Shown: positions 36,624-45,580 of the stretch, piece by piece
Layout of the letters: each line of letters begins with the position of its first letter
Numbering within the stretch: the first letter of the stretch is position 1
Assembly (NCBI RefSeq): GCF_036023875.1
Contig: NZ_CP107931.1
Span: forward strand, 2,976,001 to 3,040,000
Origin: Mycobacterium sp. NBC_00419
GTDB taxonomy: Bacteria; Actinomycetota; Actinomycetes; Mycobacteriales; Mycobacteriaceae
Length of the DNA stretch: 64,000 nt
Reading direction: 5' to 3'
Program-made: the position numbers and the translations under genes
Notes under the pieces: model-generated
What the model saw: only the letters and a program-made list of their open reading frames with translations
Databases searched by the model: none
What the model was told of the DNA's origin: nothing

Positions 36624-38249
36624 GTGACCACACAGTTGACGACGGCCACTGAGCAGCCGTATCTGTCGCGCCGCCAGAACTGGGCCAACCAGCTCGCCCG
36701 CCATGCGCTGATGCAACCGGACGCCACCGCGATCCGGTTCATGGGCAAGACCACGACATGGACGCAGTTCGACGATCGGGTCACCAGACTGGCCGGCGCT
36801 CTGAGCCGGCGCGGGGTCCGTTTCGGCGACCGCGTCATGGTGCTGATGCTCAACCGGCCCGAGTTCGTCGAAGCGACCCTGGCGGTCAATCGGCTCGGCG
36901 CGATCGCGGTACCGGTGAACTTCCGGCTCACCCCGCCCGAACTCGCGTTCCTCGTCCAGGACTGCGAAGCCGCCGTCGTGGTCACCGAGCCGGTGCTGGC
37001 CGACGTCGCCAAAGCTGTCCGCGATCTGGCCCCCGCGCTGTCCACCGTCATCGTGTCCGGCGAGGCCGGCGACACCGATGTGCTCGGTTATGAGGACCTC
37101 CTCGCCGAAGCGGGAGAGCCACCCGAGCCGGTCGACATTCCCAACGACCATGCGGCCCTGATCATGTACACCTCGGGCACCACCGGACGCCCGAAGGGCG
37201 CGGTGCTGACCCACGCCAATCTCAGCGCCCAGGCGATGACGTCGATGTACACCACCGCACCCGACATCAACCACGACGTCGGCTTCATCGGGGTGCCGCT
37301 GTTCCACATCGCCGGCATCGGAAACACTCTCGGCGGCCTGCTGCTGGGCACCCCGACAGTCATCCACCCCCTGGGCGGATTCGATCCGGGTGAACTACTC
37401 GATGTCCTCGAGGCCGAGAAAGTCACCGGCATCTTCCTGGTGCCTGCCCAGTGGCAGGCGGTGTGCGCGGCCCAGCAGGCCAAGCCCCGAGATGTCCGGC
37501 TGCGGGCATTGTCCTGGGGCGCGGCGCCGGCGTCGGACACGCTGCTGCGCCAGATGGCCGCGACGTTCCCCGACAGCAAGATCCTGGCCGCCTTCGGGCA
37601 GACCGAGATGTCCCCGGTCACCTGCATGCTGCTCGGCGACGACGCCATCCGGAAGCTCGGATCGGTCGGCAAGGTCATCCCCACCGTCGCGGCGCGGGTG
37701 GTCGACGAGGACATGAACGACGTCCCGGTGGGCGAGGTCGGCGAGATCGTCTACCGGGCGCCCACGCTGATGGCCGGTTACTGGAACAACCCGCAGGCGA
37801 CCGCGGAGGCCTTCGCCGGCGGCTGGTTCCACTCCGGCGATCTGGTCCGTATGGACGACGAGGGTTACGTGTGGGTGGTCGACCGCAAGAAGGACATGAT
37901 CATCTCCGGAGGCGAGAACATCTACTGCGCCGAGGTGGAGAACGCCCTGGCGGCCCACCCGGCGATCGCCGAAGTTGCCGTCATCGGCCGGCCGCACGCC
38001 AAGTGGGGCGAGGTGCCGGTGGCGGTTGCTGCGATCAACGAGGCGCACCTTCGGCTGGCCGATCTGGCCGACTTCCTCGAGGAGCGGCTGGCTCGCTACA
38101 AACACCCCAAGGCTCTCGAAATCGTTGATGCACTGCCCCGCAACCCTGCCGGTAAGGTACTCAAGACCGAGCTGCGAATTCGGTTCGGCGCCAGCGTCGA
38201 TCCGGGCGCTGCACCCGAAACAGGTTCGGATACAGCAAATCCCGGCTGA
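36624..38249 (+). CDS. fadD5: Fatty-acid-CoA ligase FadD5
   Basis: 541-residue acyl-CoA synthetase (ANL superfamily) that activates fatty acids with ATP and CoA, presumably those imported by Mce1. The AMP-binding P-loop is MYTSGTTGRPKGAV, then AAFGQTEMSPV, WFHSGDLVRMDDEGYVWVVDRKKDMIISGGENIYCAEVE (A8 hinge), and the catalytic lysine near NPAGKVLKTELR. GTG at 36624 follows AGGACGAG. It is the first gene of the mce1 operon, divergent from mce1R, as in M. tuberculosis (Rv0166). Confidence 0.94.
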   Translation: MTTQLTTATEQPYLSRRQNWANQLARHALMQPDATAIRFMGKTTTWTQFDDRVTRLAGALSRRGVRFGDRVMVLMLNRPEFVEATLAVNRLGAIAVPVNFRLTPPELAFLVQDCEAAVVVTEPVLADVAKAVRDLAPALSTVIVSGEAGDTDVLGYEDLLAEAGEPPEPVDIPNDHAALIMYTSGTTGRPKGAVLTHANLSAQAMTSMYTTAPDINHDVGFIGVPLFHIAGIGNTLGGLLLGTPTVIHPLGGFDPGELLDVLEAEKVTGIFLVPAQWQAVCAAQQAKPRDVRLRALSWGAAPASDTLLRQMAATFPDSKILAAFGQTEMSPVTCMLLGDDAIRKLGSVGKVIPTVAARVVDEDMNDVPVGEVGEIVYRAPTLMAGYWNNPQATAEAFAGGWFHSGDLVRMDDEGYVWVVDRKKDMIISGGENIYCAEVENALAAHPAIAEVAVIGRPHAKWGEVPVAVAAINEAHLRLADLADFLEERLARYKHPKALEIVDALPRNPAGKVLKTELRIRFGASVDPGAAPETGSDTANPG

Positions 38250-38420
38250 CCACAGACACGTTTACCCATGCGAAAGATCCGGACAGATTACGTTGGAGGG
38301 CTAATAGTGCAGATGCGGTGCACCGCCCGCTTTCCATCGGGTACATTCCTGTGGTCCGCGTTACTACCCATCGGTAGGGTGACGCCGGTCACAGGTTGCG
38401 CGTCGGGGCGAGGAGGGTTA

Positions 38421-38486
38421 GTGCCAGGCATGCAGATGTTGTGCCGCAACGGCGAACCCGATCTCGTCACGGAGGCCTCCCGGTGA
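38421..38486 (+). CDS. Possible 21-residue leader peptide coupled to yrbE1A
   Basis: A short frame starts at GTG 38421 directly after AGGAGGG (38411-38417) and ends with TGA at 38484-38486, which overlaps the yrbE1A GTG (38483) by 4 bp. An in-frame ATG at 38430 is better spaced from the ribosome site. The peptide contains MQMLCRNGEPD and no obvious codon run. It may act by translational coupling rather than as a product. The 233-bp gap it lies in also holds two 5-bp inverted repeats (38364-38377 and 38379-38392). Confidence 0.4.
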   Translation: MPGMQMLCRNGEPDLVTEASR

Positions 38487-39280
38487 CCGCGTCGACGGCC
38501 GTGTCGGCCTATGTCCAGGACCGGATGCGCGCGCCGCTGAACGCGGTCGGCGGGTTCTTCCGGATGTGTGTGCTCACCGCCAAGGCGATCACCAAATGGC
38601 CGTTCGAGTTCCGTGAGTTCGTCCTGCAGAGCTGGTTCCTGTTCCGGGTGACGTTCCTGCCCACGGTGGCCGTGGCCGTCCCGAACACGATCCTCATCAT
38701 CTTCACCATCAACATCCTGTTGGTGGAGTTCGGCGCTGCCGATGCCTCCGGCGCCGGTGCGGCCCTGGCCGCCGTCACGCAGCTAGGCCCGATCGTCACC
38801 GTGCTCGTGGTGGCCGGCGCGGGATCGACGGCCATCTGCGCCGACCTCGGCGCCCGCACCATCCGCGAAGAGATCGACGCGCTCGAAGTGCTCGGTATCG
38901 ATCCGATCCACCGGCTGGTGCTGCCGCGCGTGGTCGCCTCCACCTTCGTGGCGGTCCTGCTCAACGGCGCCGTCATCACCATCGGTCTGGTCGGCGGATT
39001 CATCTTCGGCGTCTACGGCCAGAACGTGTCGGCCGGCGCCTACCTGTCGACCCTGACCCTGATCACCGGACTTCCCGAGGTCATCATCTCCATCGTCAAG
39101 GCACTGATCTTCGGGTTGATCGCCGGACTGGTGGGCTGCTACCGCGGCCTGACGGTGTCCGGCGGCGCCAAGGGCCTGGGCACCGCGGTCAACGAGACGC
39201 TGGTTCTCTCGGTCGTCGCGTTGTTCGCCGTGAACGTGGTGCTGACGACCATCGGTGTCCGATTCGGAACGGGGCGGTGA
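38483..39280 (+). CDS. yrbE1A: YrbE1A, MlaE-type permease of the Mce1 transporter
   Basis: 265-residue integral membrane permease of the mce ABC-like importer. The MlaE signature is VVAGAGSTAICADLGARTIREEIDALEVLGIDPIHRLVLPR, followed by helices and LPEVIISIVKALIFGLIAGLVGCYRGL. GTG 38483 is chosen because GGAGG lies seven bases upstream and the start matches the family. It pairs with YrbE1B to form the channel through the inner membrane; the ATPase (Mkl/MceG type) is not encoded here, as usual. In-frame coding continues further upstream but without support. Confidence 0.94.
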   Translation: MTASTAVSAYVQDRMRAPLNAVGGFFRMCVLTAKAITKWPFEFREFVLQSWFLFRVTFLPTVAVAVPNTILIIFTINILLVEFGAADASGAGAALAAVTQLGPIVTVLVVAGAGSTAICADLGARTIREEIDALEVLGIDPIHRLVLPRVVASTFVAVLLNGAVITIGLVGGFIFGVYGQNVSAGAYLSTLTLITGLPEVIISIVKALIFGLIAGLVGCYRGLTVSGGAKGLGTAVNETLVLSVVALFAVNVVLTTIGVRFGTGR

Positions 39281-39281
39281 C

Positions 39282-40151
39282 ATGAGCACATCAGCAGTCC
39301 TGCGGAGTCGGTACCCCCGCGCCTACAACTCCGCCACCAAGTGGGCGTCGGCCCCCGGCCGGTTCGCCGAGAACGTCGGCAAGGTCGCCTGGTTCACCAT
39401 CACCGCGGTCGGCCAGATTCCCCACGCGCTGCGTTACTACCGGCGCGCGACGCTGCGACTGATCGCCGAGATCGGCATGGGCACCGGTGCGATGGCGGTG
39501 ATCGGCGGCACGATCGCCATCGTCGGCTTCGTGACGCTGTCCGGCGGCTCGCTGATCGCCATCCAGGGTTACGCCTCGCTGGGCAATATCGGTGTCGAGG
39601 CGTTCACCGGCTTCGTGGCCGCTCTGGTCAACGTGCGCGTCGTGGCCCCGCTGGTGTCCGGCCACGCGCTGGCGGCCACCGTCGGCGCCGGCGCCACCGC
39701 GGAGCTGGGCGCCATGCGCATTGCCGAGGAGATCGACGCCCTCGAGGTGATGGGCATCAAGTCGGTCAGCTACCTGGTGTCGACGCGAATCCTGGCCGGC
39801 ATCGTGGTCATCGTCCCGCTCTACGCCATGGCGCTGCTGCTGTCGTTCCTGGCGGCGCAGCTGACCACGACGGTGTTCTACGGTCAGTCCACGGGCACCT
39901 ACGACCACTACTTCCGCACGTTCCTGCGGCCCGACGACGTGTTCTGGTCGTTCGTGGTCGCGATCATCATCGCGATGTTCGTCATGATCAACCACTGCTA
40001 CTTCGGCTACAACGCCAGCGGCGGCCCGGTCGGCGTCGGCGAGGCGGTCGGGGTGTCGATGCGCGCGTCACTGGTCGCGGTGGCGACCGTTGTCTTGTTG
40101 GCCTCGTTGGCGCTGTACGGCACCAACCCGAACTTCAACCTCACGGTTTAG
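39282..40151 (+). CDS. yrbE1B: YrbE1B, second MlaE-type permease
   Basis: 289-residue membrane protein paralogous to YrbE1A, with the MlaE motif ATAELGAMRIAEEIDALEVMGIKSVSYLVSTR in its middle and about six helices. The last segment NHCYFGYNASGGPVGVGEAVGVSMRASLVAV is the conserved MlaE end. It begins one base after the yrbE1A stop with ATG 39282, so the two permeases are made together. The heterodimer sits under the Mce ring. Confidence 0.94.
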   Translation: MSTSAVLRSRYPRAYNSATKWASAPGRFAENVGKVAWFTITAVGQIPHALRYYRRATLRLIAEIGMGTGAMAVIGGTIAIVGFVTLSGGSLIAIQGYASLGNIGVEAFTGFVAALVNVRVVAPLVSGHALAATVGAGATAELGAMRIAEEIDALEVMGIKSVSYLVSTRILAGIVVIVPLYAMALLLSFLAAQLTTTVFYGQSTGTYDHYFRTFLRPDDVFWSFVVAIIIAMFVMINHCYFGYNASGGPVGVGEAVGVSMRASLVAVATVVLLASLALYGTNPNFNLTV

Positions 40152-40155
40152 CGCC

Positions 40156-41370
40156 ATGCCCTCACATCCGTTGAACGCGTCTCGCCGACCCCCGCTCAAG
40201 TTGGCGGGGGTGGTGTTCCTGATCATCGCCGCCCTGATCGGGGCGTTGATCTACGCGCAGTGGCGCGGCGAGCTGACACCGAAGACATCGTTGACGATGG
40301 TCTCCGACCGTGCCGGTCTGGTGATGGATCCGGGTTCGAAGGTGACCTACAACGGCGTCGAGATCGGCCGCGTGAGCACCATCTCGGCCATCAACCGGGA
40401 CGGCCAGCAGGCGGCTCAGCTCAACCTCGAGATCCAGCCGCGTTTCATCAAGCTCATCCCGGCCAACGTCGATGCCCAGATCAAGGCCAGCACCGTATTC
40501 GGCAACAAATACGTGGCATTCACCAGTCCGGAGAATCCGAGCAAGGCGCGCATCACGAGTTCCGACGTGATCGACGTGACGCACGTGACCACCGAGTTCA
40601 ACACGTTGTTCGAGACGCTGACGTCGATCTCGGAGAAGGTCGACCCGGTCAAGCTCAACCTGACCCTGAGTGCGGCCGCCGAAGCGCTGAACGGGCTGGG
40701 CACCAAGTTCGGCCAGTCGATCCTCGCCGGCAACGCGGTCCTCGACGACATCAACCCGCAGATGCCCCAGATCCGCTCCAACATCAAGCAATTGGCGAAC
40801 CTGGCGGACGTCTACACCAAGGCCAGCCCCGACTTCTGGAGCTTCCTGGACAACGCGTCAACCACCGCCCGCAGCCTCAACGCGCAGCAGGGTGACCTCG
40901 ATGCCGCGCTGCTGGCGGCCACCGGCTTCGGCAACACCGGCGCCGACGTATTCGAGCGTGGCGCACCTTATTTCGTGCGTGGTATGTCCGATCTCGTGCC
41001 GACCACCCAGCTTCTGGACAAGTACAGCCCGCAGCTGTACTGCCAGATTCGCAACGAGGCCCTGGCGCTGCAGCCGGCGCTGGATTCCTTTGGCGGCAAC
41101 GGATATTCGCTCAACACAGTGACCGAGTTGCTGGGTGCCGCCAATCCCTACGTCTACCCTGACAACCTGCCCCGGATCAACGGCCGCGGCGGGCCCGGCG
41201 GTGCGCCCGGCTGCTGGCAAGAGGTGAACCGTAACTTCTGGCCGGCGCCGTACCTGGTCGTCGACGACGGCGCCTCGATCGCCCCCTATAACCACTTCGA
41301 GTTGGGTCAGCCGCTCCTCAACGAGTACGTCTGGGGACGCCAAGTCGGGGAGAACACGATCAACCCATGA
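40156..41370 (+). CDS. mce1A: Mce1A, MlaD-domain lipid-transfer subunit
   Basis: 404 residues. One N-terminal membrane helix (LAGVVFLIIAALIGALIY) anchors it, then an MCE/MlaD domain (about 40-120, SDRAGLVMDPGSKVTYNGVEIGRVS) and a long helical region that builds the periplasmic tube. PQLYCQIRNEALALQPAL and the C-terminal GCWQEV cysteines are typical of mycobacterial Mce proteins. ATG 40156 follows yrbE1B by four bases. In M. tuberculosis this subunit is somewhat longer. It acts as one of six ring subunits importing fatty or mycolic acids. Confidence 0.93.
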   Translation: MPSHPLNASRRPPLKLAGVVFLIIAALIGALIYAQWRGELTPKTSLTMVSDRAGLVMDPGSKVTYNGVEIGRVSTISAINRDGQQAAQLNLEIQPRFIKLIPANVDAQIKASTVFGNKYVAFTSPENPSKARITSSDVIDVTHVTTEFNTLFETLTSISEKVDPVKLNLTLSAAAEALNGLGTKFGQSILAGNAVLDDINPQMPQIRSNIKQLANLADVYTKASPDFWSFLDNASTTARSLNAQQGDLDAALLAATGFGNTGADVFERGAPYFVRGMSDLVPTTQLLDKYSPQLYCQIRNEALALQPALDSFGGNGYSLNTVTELLGAANPYVYPDNLPRINGRGGPGGAPGCWQEVNRNFWPAPYLVVDDGASIAPYNHFELGQPLLNEYVWGRQVGENTINP

Positions 41371-42407
41371 AAATCACCGGCACCGCACTCAAACTCGGGG
41401 CATTCTCGTTCGTGCTGCTGCTGTTCACGGCGATCATCATCGTCGTCTTCGGGCAGTTCCGGTTCGACCGGACCACCGCCTATACCGCGGAATTCAGCAA
41501 TGCCAGCGGGCTGCGGGACGGGGAGTTCGTCCGCGCCGGCGGCGTCGAGGTCGGCAAGGTCTCCAACCTCAAGCTTCTCGACGGTGGCCGTCGGGTTCAG
41601 GTCACCCTCAACGTCGACCGGACCCTGCCGCTGTTCCAGTCCACCACCGCGCAGATCCGCTACCAGGACCTGATCGGCAACCGCTACGTCAACCTCGAGC
41701 GCGGTACCGGTGAAGGTGCGGACCGCGTGCTGCCGCCCGGCGGGTTCATCCCGCTGGCCCGCACCCAGCCGGCACTGGATCTCGACGCGCTGATCGGTGG
41801 TTTCAAGCCGCTGTTCAAGGCGCTCGATCCGGAGAAGGTCAACACCATCGCGTCCTCGCTGATCACCGTCTTCCAGGGTCAGGGCGGCACCATCAACGAC
41901 ATCCTCGACCAGACCGCGCAGTTGACCTCGGCGCTGGCCGACCGGGACCAGGCCATCGGTGACGTGATCACCAACCTGAACACCGTGCTGGCCACGACGG
42001 TCAAGCACGAGAAGGAATTCGACCAGACGGTCAACAACCTCGAGGTGCTGATCACCGGGCTGCGTAACCGCGCCGATCCGCTGGCCAACTCGATCGCCGA
42101 CATCAGCAACGCCTCCGGCACACTCGGCGACCTGCTGGCCGACGATCGGCCGATCCTCAAGGACACGATCGCCAAGATCGAGACGGTTCAGCAGCCGCTG
42201 GTCGACCAGCAGGACCGGCTCGACGATCTGCTGACCAAGCTGCCCGAAGCCATCAAGATCATCGGCCGCGCCGGTGGTATCTACGGCGACTTCTTCAACT
42301 TCTACCTGTGCGACATCAACCTCAAGCTCAATGGCCTGCAGCCCGGCGGCCCGGTGCGCACCGTGAAGATCACCCAGCAGCCGACGGGTAGGTGCACCCC
42401 GCAATGA
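41367..42407 (+). CDS. mce1B: Mce1B
   Basis: 346 residues. An N-terminal helix (GAFSFVLLLFTAIIIVVFG) is followed by the MCE domain (EFSNASGLRDGEFVRAGGVEVGKVSNLKL), helical repeats, and two cysteines near the C-terminus (LCDINLK and GRCTPQ). It overlaps mce1A by 4 bp and mce1C by 4 bp (ATGA at both joints). It is one of the six non-identical ring subunits. Confidence 0.93.
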   Translation: MKITGTALKLGAFSFVLLLFTAIIIVVFGQFRFDRTTAYTAEFSNASGLRDGEFVRAGGVEVGKVSNLKLLDGGRRVQVTLNVDRTLPLFQSTTAQIRYQDLIGNRYVNLERGTGEGADRVLPPGGFIPLARTQPALDLDALIGGFKPLFKALDPEKVNTIASSLITVFQGQGGTINDILDQTAQLTSALADRDQAIGDVITNLNTVLATTVKHEKEFDQTVNNLEVLITGLRNRADPLANSIADISNASGTLGDLLADDRPILKDTIAKIETVQQPLVDQQDRLDDLLTKLPEAIKIIGRAGGIYGDFFNFYLCDINLKLNGLQPGGPVRTVKITQQPTGRCTPQ

Positions 42408-43951
42408 GGACACTAGAGACACCCAACCGGATCAAGAACGGTCTGGCCGGCATCGTGATCGTGGTTCTGGTCGTCGCCGTGGGCCAGAGCTTTGCGAGCG
42501 TTCCGCAGCTGTTCGCGCAGCCGATGTACTACGGCCAGTTCGCCGACTCGGCGGGCATCAACCCCGGTGACAAGGTGCGCATCGCCGGCATGGAGGTCGG
42601 GTCGGTCAAGTCGCTGGACATCGAAGGCGACCACGTGCTCGTCGGTTTCTCGTTGGGCGACAAGCAGGTCGGTACTGACAGCCGAATGGCGATCCGCACC
42701 GAGACGATCCTGGGCCGGCGTGCCATCGAGGTGGAGCCCCGCGGCGACAAGGTCCTCAAGCCGAGCGGCATTCTGCCGGTGGGCCAGACCAGCACGCCGT
42801 ATCAGATCTACGACGCCGTCTTCGACGTCACCAAGGCCGCCCAGGGCTGGGACCTTCAGACGGTCAAGCAGTCGCTGAATGTGTTGTCGGAGACCATTGA
42901 TCAGACTTACCCGCACCTGAGTGCGGCGCTTGACGGCGTGGCGCGCTTCTCGGACACCATCGGCAAGCGTGACGACCAGTTCAAGCTGCTGCTAGCCAAC
43001 GCCAACAAGGTCGCCGCCGTGCTGGGCAACCGCAGCGAGCAGATCAACCGGCTCGCGGTCAATGCGCAGACCCTGCTGGCCGCCGTCAACGAGCGTGGCC
43101 GCGCCATCGACTATCTGCTGGCGAACATCTCGCAGATCTCCCAGCAGTTCGCCGGGTTCATCAACGACAACCCGAACCTGAATCACGTTCTGACGCAGCT
43201 CGAAACGATCAGCGGTGTGCTGGCCAAACACAAGACCGACCTCGCCGACGTGTTCATCACGGCGTCGAAGTTCATGGGCGCACTGGCCGAGGCCATCGGC
43301 TCGGGTCCGTACTTCAAGACCCTGGTGGTCAACCTGATTCCGTATCAGATCCTCCAGCCGTGGGTGGATGCCGCGTTCAAGAAGCGCGGTATCGATCCCG
43401 AGGAGTTCTGGCGCAACGCCGGGTTGCCGGCCTTCCGGTTCCCCGACCCCAACGGTCAGCGTCAGCCCAACGGTGCGCCGCCGCCGGCCCCGACACCGCT
43501 GGAAGGCACCCCGGACCATCCGGGCCCCGCAGTCGGCCCGGGCTCACCCTGCTCGTACACACCGCCCGCGGATGGCATCCCGACAACCGGCAACCCGCTG
43601 CCGTGTGCGGGCCTGACGCAGGGACCGTTCGGCGGACCGGGCTACCCGACGGCCGACGTGCCGATCTCGGCACCCAACCCCGCCGCGGGCTACAGCCCCG
43701 GTGTCCCGAGTGCCGCCTTCCCGGGTGAGCTCTCGCCGAGCCTGCAGGGCGTACCGGCCGCACCGTTGGCTCCCGGCCCGCCGGGAGCTCGCACGGTGCC
43801 GGTCGCCCCGACACCGGGACCGGCCACCGACATCCCCGGATACGCCCCGCCGCCCAACGCACTCGTCGGCCCGATCCCGCCGCCGGGTCCGGGTCCGCAG
43901 GTGCCGCCGGTCGGCGACCTGGCACCCGTCGATCAGGGAGGGGGAGCCTAA
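42404..43951 (+). CDS. mce1C: Mce1C, with proline-rich tail
   Basis: 515 residues from ATG 42404, which overlaps the mce1B stop; an in-frame GTG 12 bp earlier is less likely. Membrane helix GLAGIVIVVLVVAVGQSFA, MCE domain (FADSAGINPGDKVRIAGMEVGSVKSLDI), then a long helical region to about residue 330. The last 155 residues are rich in Pro and Gly (PPPAPTPLEG, PGPGPQVPPVGDLAP), a known feature of Mce C and D subunits that probably lies in the outer envelope. Confidence 0.93.
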   Translation: MRTLETPNRIKNGLAGIVIVVLVVAVGQSFASVPQLFAQPMYYGQFADSAGINPGDKVRIAGMEVGSVKSLDIEGDHVLVGFSLGDKQVGTDSRMAIRTETILGRRAIEVEPRGDKVLKPSGILPVGQTSTPYQIYDAVFDVTKAAQGWDLQTVKQSLNVLSETIDQTYPHLSAALDGVARFSDTIGKRDDQFKLLLANANKVAAVLGNRSEQINRLAVNAQTLLAAVNERGRAIDYLLANISQISQQFAGFINDNPNLNHVLTQLETISGVLAKHKTDLADVFITASKFMGALAEAIGSGPYFKTLVVNLIPYQILQPWVDAAFKKRGIDPEEFWRNAGLPAFRFPDPNGQRQPNGAPPPAPTPLEGTPDHPGPAVGPGSPCSYTPPADGIPTTGNPLPCAGLTQGPFGGPGYPTADVPISAPNPAAGYSPGVPSAAFPGELSPSLQGVPAAPLAPGPPGARTVPVAPTPGPATDIPGYAPPPNALVGPIPPPGPGPQVPPVGDLAPVDQGGGA

Positions 43952-43954
43952 CCG

Positions 43955-45580
43955 ATGTCGACGAAATTGAACGTGCGCAATCTGGGCTTGCCGAAGATGT
44001 CGCGGATGTCGGTCATCATCGGCACCCTCGCCGTCATCATCGGCCTCGTCGGGGCCCTGGTGGGCTGGCAGCTCTACAAGAAGATGACCACCAACACCGT
44101 GGTCGCCTACTTCTCCGAGGCGCTGGCGCTCTACCCGGGTGACCGCGTCCAGATCATGGGTGTCAGGGTCGGCAACATCGACAAGATCGAGCCCGCCGGC
44201 GACAAGATGAAGGTCACCTTCCACTACGCCAACAAGTACAAGGTGCCCGCCGACGCGTCCGCGACCATCCTCAACCCGAGCCTGGTGGCCTCACGCGTGA
44301 TCCAGCTGGCCCCGGCTTACACCGGCGGACCGGTACTGGCCGACAACGCGGTCATCCCGATCGAGCGCACCCAGGTGCCGGTCGAGTGGGACGACCTGCG
44401 CAACCAGATCTCCGAACTCGTCACGACCCTGGGCCCCACCAAGGATCAGCCCAAGGGCCCGTTCGGCGATGCCCTGGAATCGTTCGCCAATGGCCTGGAG
44501 GGCAAGGGCGAGCAGATCAACAAGACGTTCCGGGGGCTCTCGGACGCGGTGACCGCGCTCAACGAGGGCCGCGGTGACTTCTTCGGCGTCCTCAAGAGCC
44601 TGGCGCTGTTCGTCAACGCCCTGCACAAGAGCGACCAGCAGCTGGTGGCGCTCAACACCGACCTGGCCACGTTCACCAACTCGTTCACCAACAGCGACCA
44701 GGAAGTGGCCAACGCGGTCAAGGACATCAACACCCTGCTGACGACGGCGCGCAAGTTCGTCGACGACAACGGATCGGTGCTCAGCAAGGACATCAACAAC
44801 CTGGCCGACACCACCAATGCGCTGATGCAGCCCGATGCCCGCAACGGCATCGAGACGGTGTTGCACGTGTACCCGAACCTGGCCGCCAACCTGCAGAACA
44901 TCTATCACCCGACCCACGGCGCGTTGGTGGCCGTCCCGACGATCGCCAGCTGGGCCAACCCGATGCAGTTCCTCTGCAGCGCGATCCAGGCGGGAAGCCG
45001 GTTGGGGTATCAGGATTCGGCCGAGATGTGCGCGCAGTATCTGGCACCGATCCTGGACGCGACCAAGTTCAATTTCCCGCCGTTCGGCGTCAACCAGTTC
45101 TCCACGGCCGAGACGCTGCCGAAGTACATCGCCTACTCCGAGCCGCGCCTGCAGCCGCCGCCCGGATACAAGGACACGACGGTGCCGGGTATCTGGTCGC
45201 GCGACACGCTGTTCTCGCACGGCAACCACGAGGCGGGCTGGATCGTGGCGGCCGGCATGCAGGGTGTCGACGTGCAGGCGTTCACCGCCAACATGCTCAC
45301 CCCGGACTCACTGGCCGCGCTGATGGGCGGGCCAGACCCGACGTCGATTCCGCCGGCCGGCCCCCCGGGTGGCGCCCCGTCGAACTCCTACAGCGAGTAC
45401 AACCCGTTGCCGCCGCCGTGGTACCCGGGTGCTCCGCCTCCGCCGGCGCCTGCGCCGGGTGTGATTCCCGGACCGCTTCCGGTGTCGCAGCAGATCAACG
45501 GTGGCGCACCGGCACCTGGCCCGGCAGCCCCCGCCCCGGCGGGTCCGGCACTGCCGGCTGAGATGGGGAGCGGACAGTGA
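43955..45580 (+). CDS. mce1D: Mce1D, with proline-rich tail
   Basis: 541 residues. The helix SVIIGTLAVIIGLVGALVGWQLYKKM is followed by the MCE domain (FSEALALYPGDRVQIMGVRVGNIDKIEP) and a long helical region with repeated Asn/Thr/Asp heptads. The C-terminal 90 residues are Pro/Gly-rich. It follows mce1C by three bases and overlaps mce1E by 4 bp, so it is translationally linked on both sides. Confidence 0.93.
   Translation: MSTKLNVRNLGLPKMSRMSVIIGTLAVIIGLVGALVGWQLYKKMTTNTVVAYFSEALALYPGDRVQIMGVRVGNIDKIEPAGDKMKVTFHYANKYKVPADASATILNPSLVASRVIQLAPAYTGGPVLADNAVIPIERTQVPVEWDDLRNQISELVTTLGPTKDQPKGPFGDALESFANGLEGKGEQINKTFRGLSDAVTALNEGRGDFFGVLKSLALFVNALHKSDQQLVALNTDLATFTNSFTNSDQEVANAVKDINTLLTTARKFVDDNGSVLSKDINNLADTTNALMQPDARNGIETVLHVYPNLAANLQNIYHPTHGALVAVPTIASWANPMQFLCSAIQAGSRLGYQDSAEMCAQYLAPILDATKFNFPPFGVNQFSTAETLPKYIAYSEPRLQPPPGYKDTTVPGIWSRDTLFSHGNHEAGWIVAAGMQGVDVQAFTANMLTPDSLAALMGGPDPTSIPPAGPPGGAPSNSYSEYNPLPPPWYPGAPPPPAPAPGVIPGPLPVSQQINGGAPAPGPAAPAPAGPALPAEMGSGQ

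Noticed and set aside
38268..38420. Upstream part of a 72-codon frame before yrbE1A
   Set aside because: No ribosome site supports the first ATG and the peptide has no family-like features. Only the last 21 codons with AGGAGGG were kept as a tentative leader.
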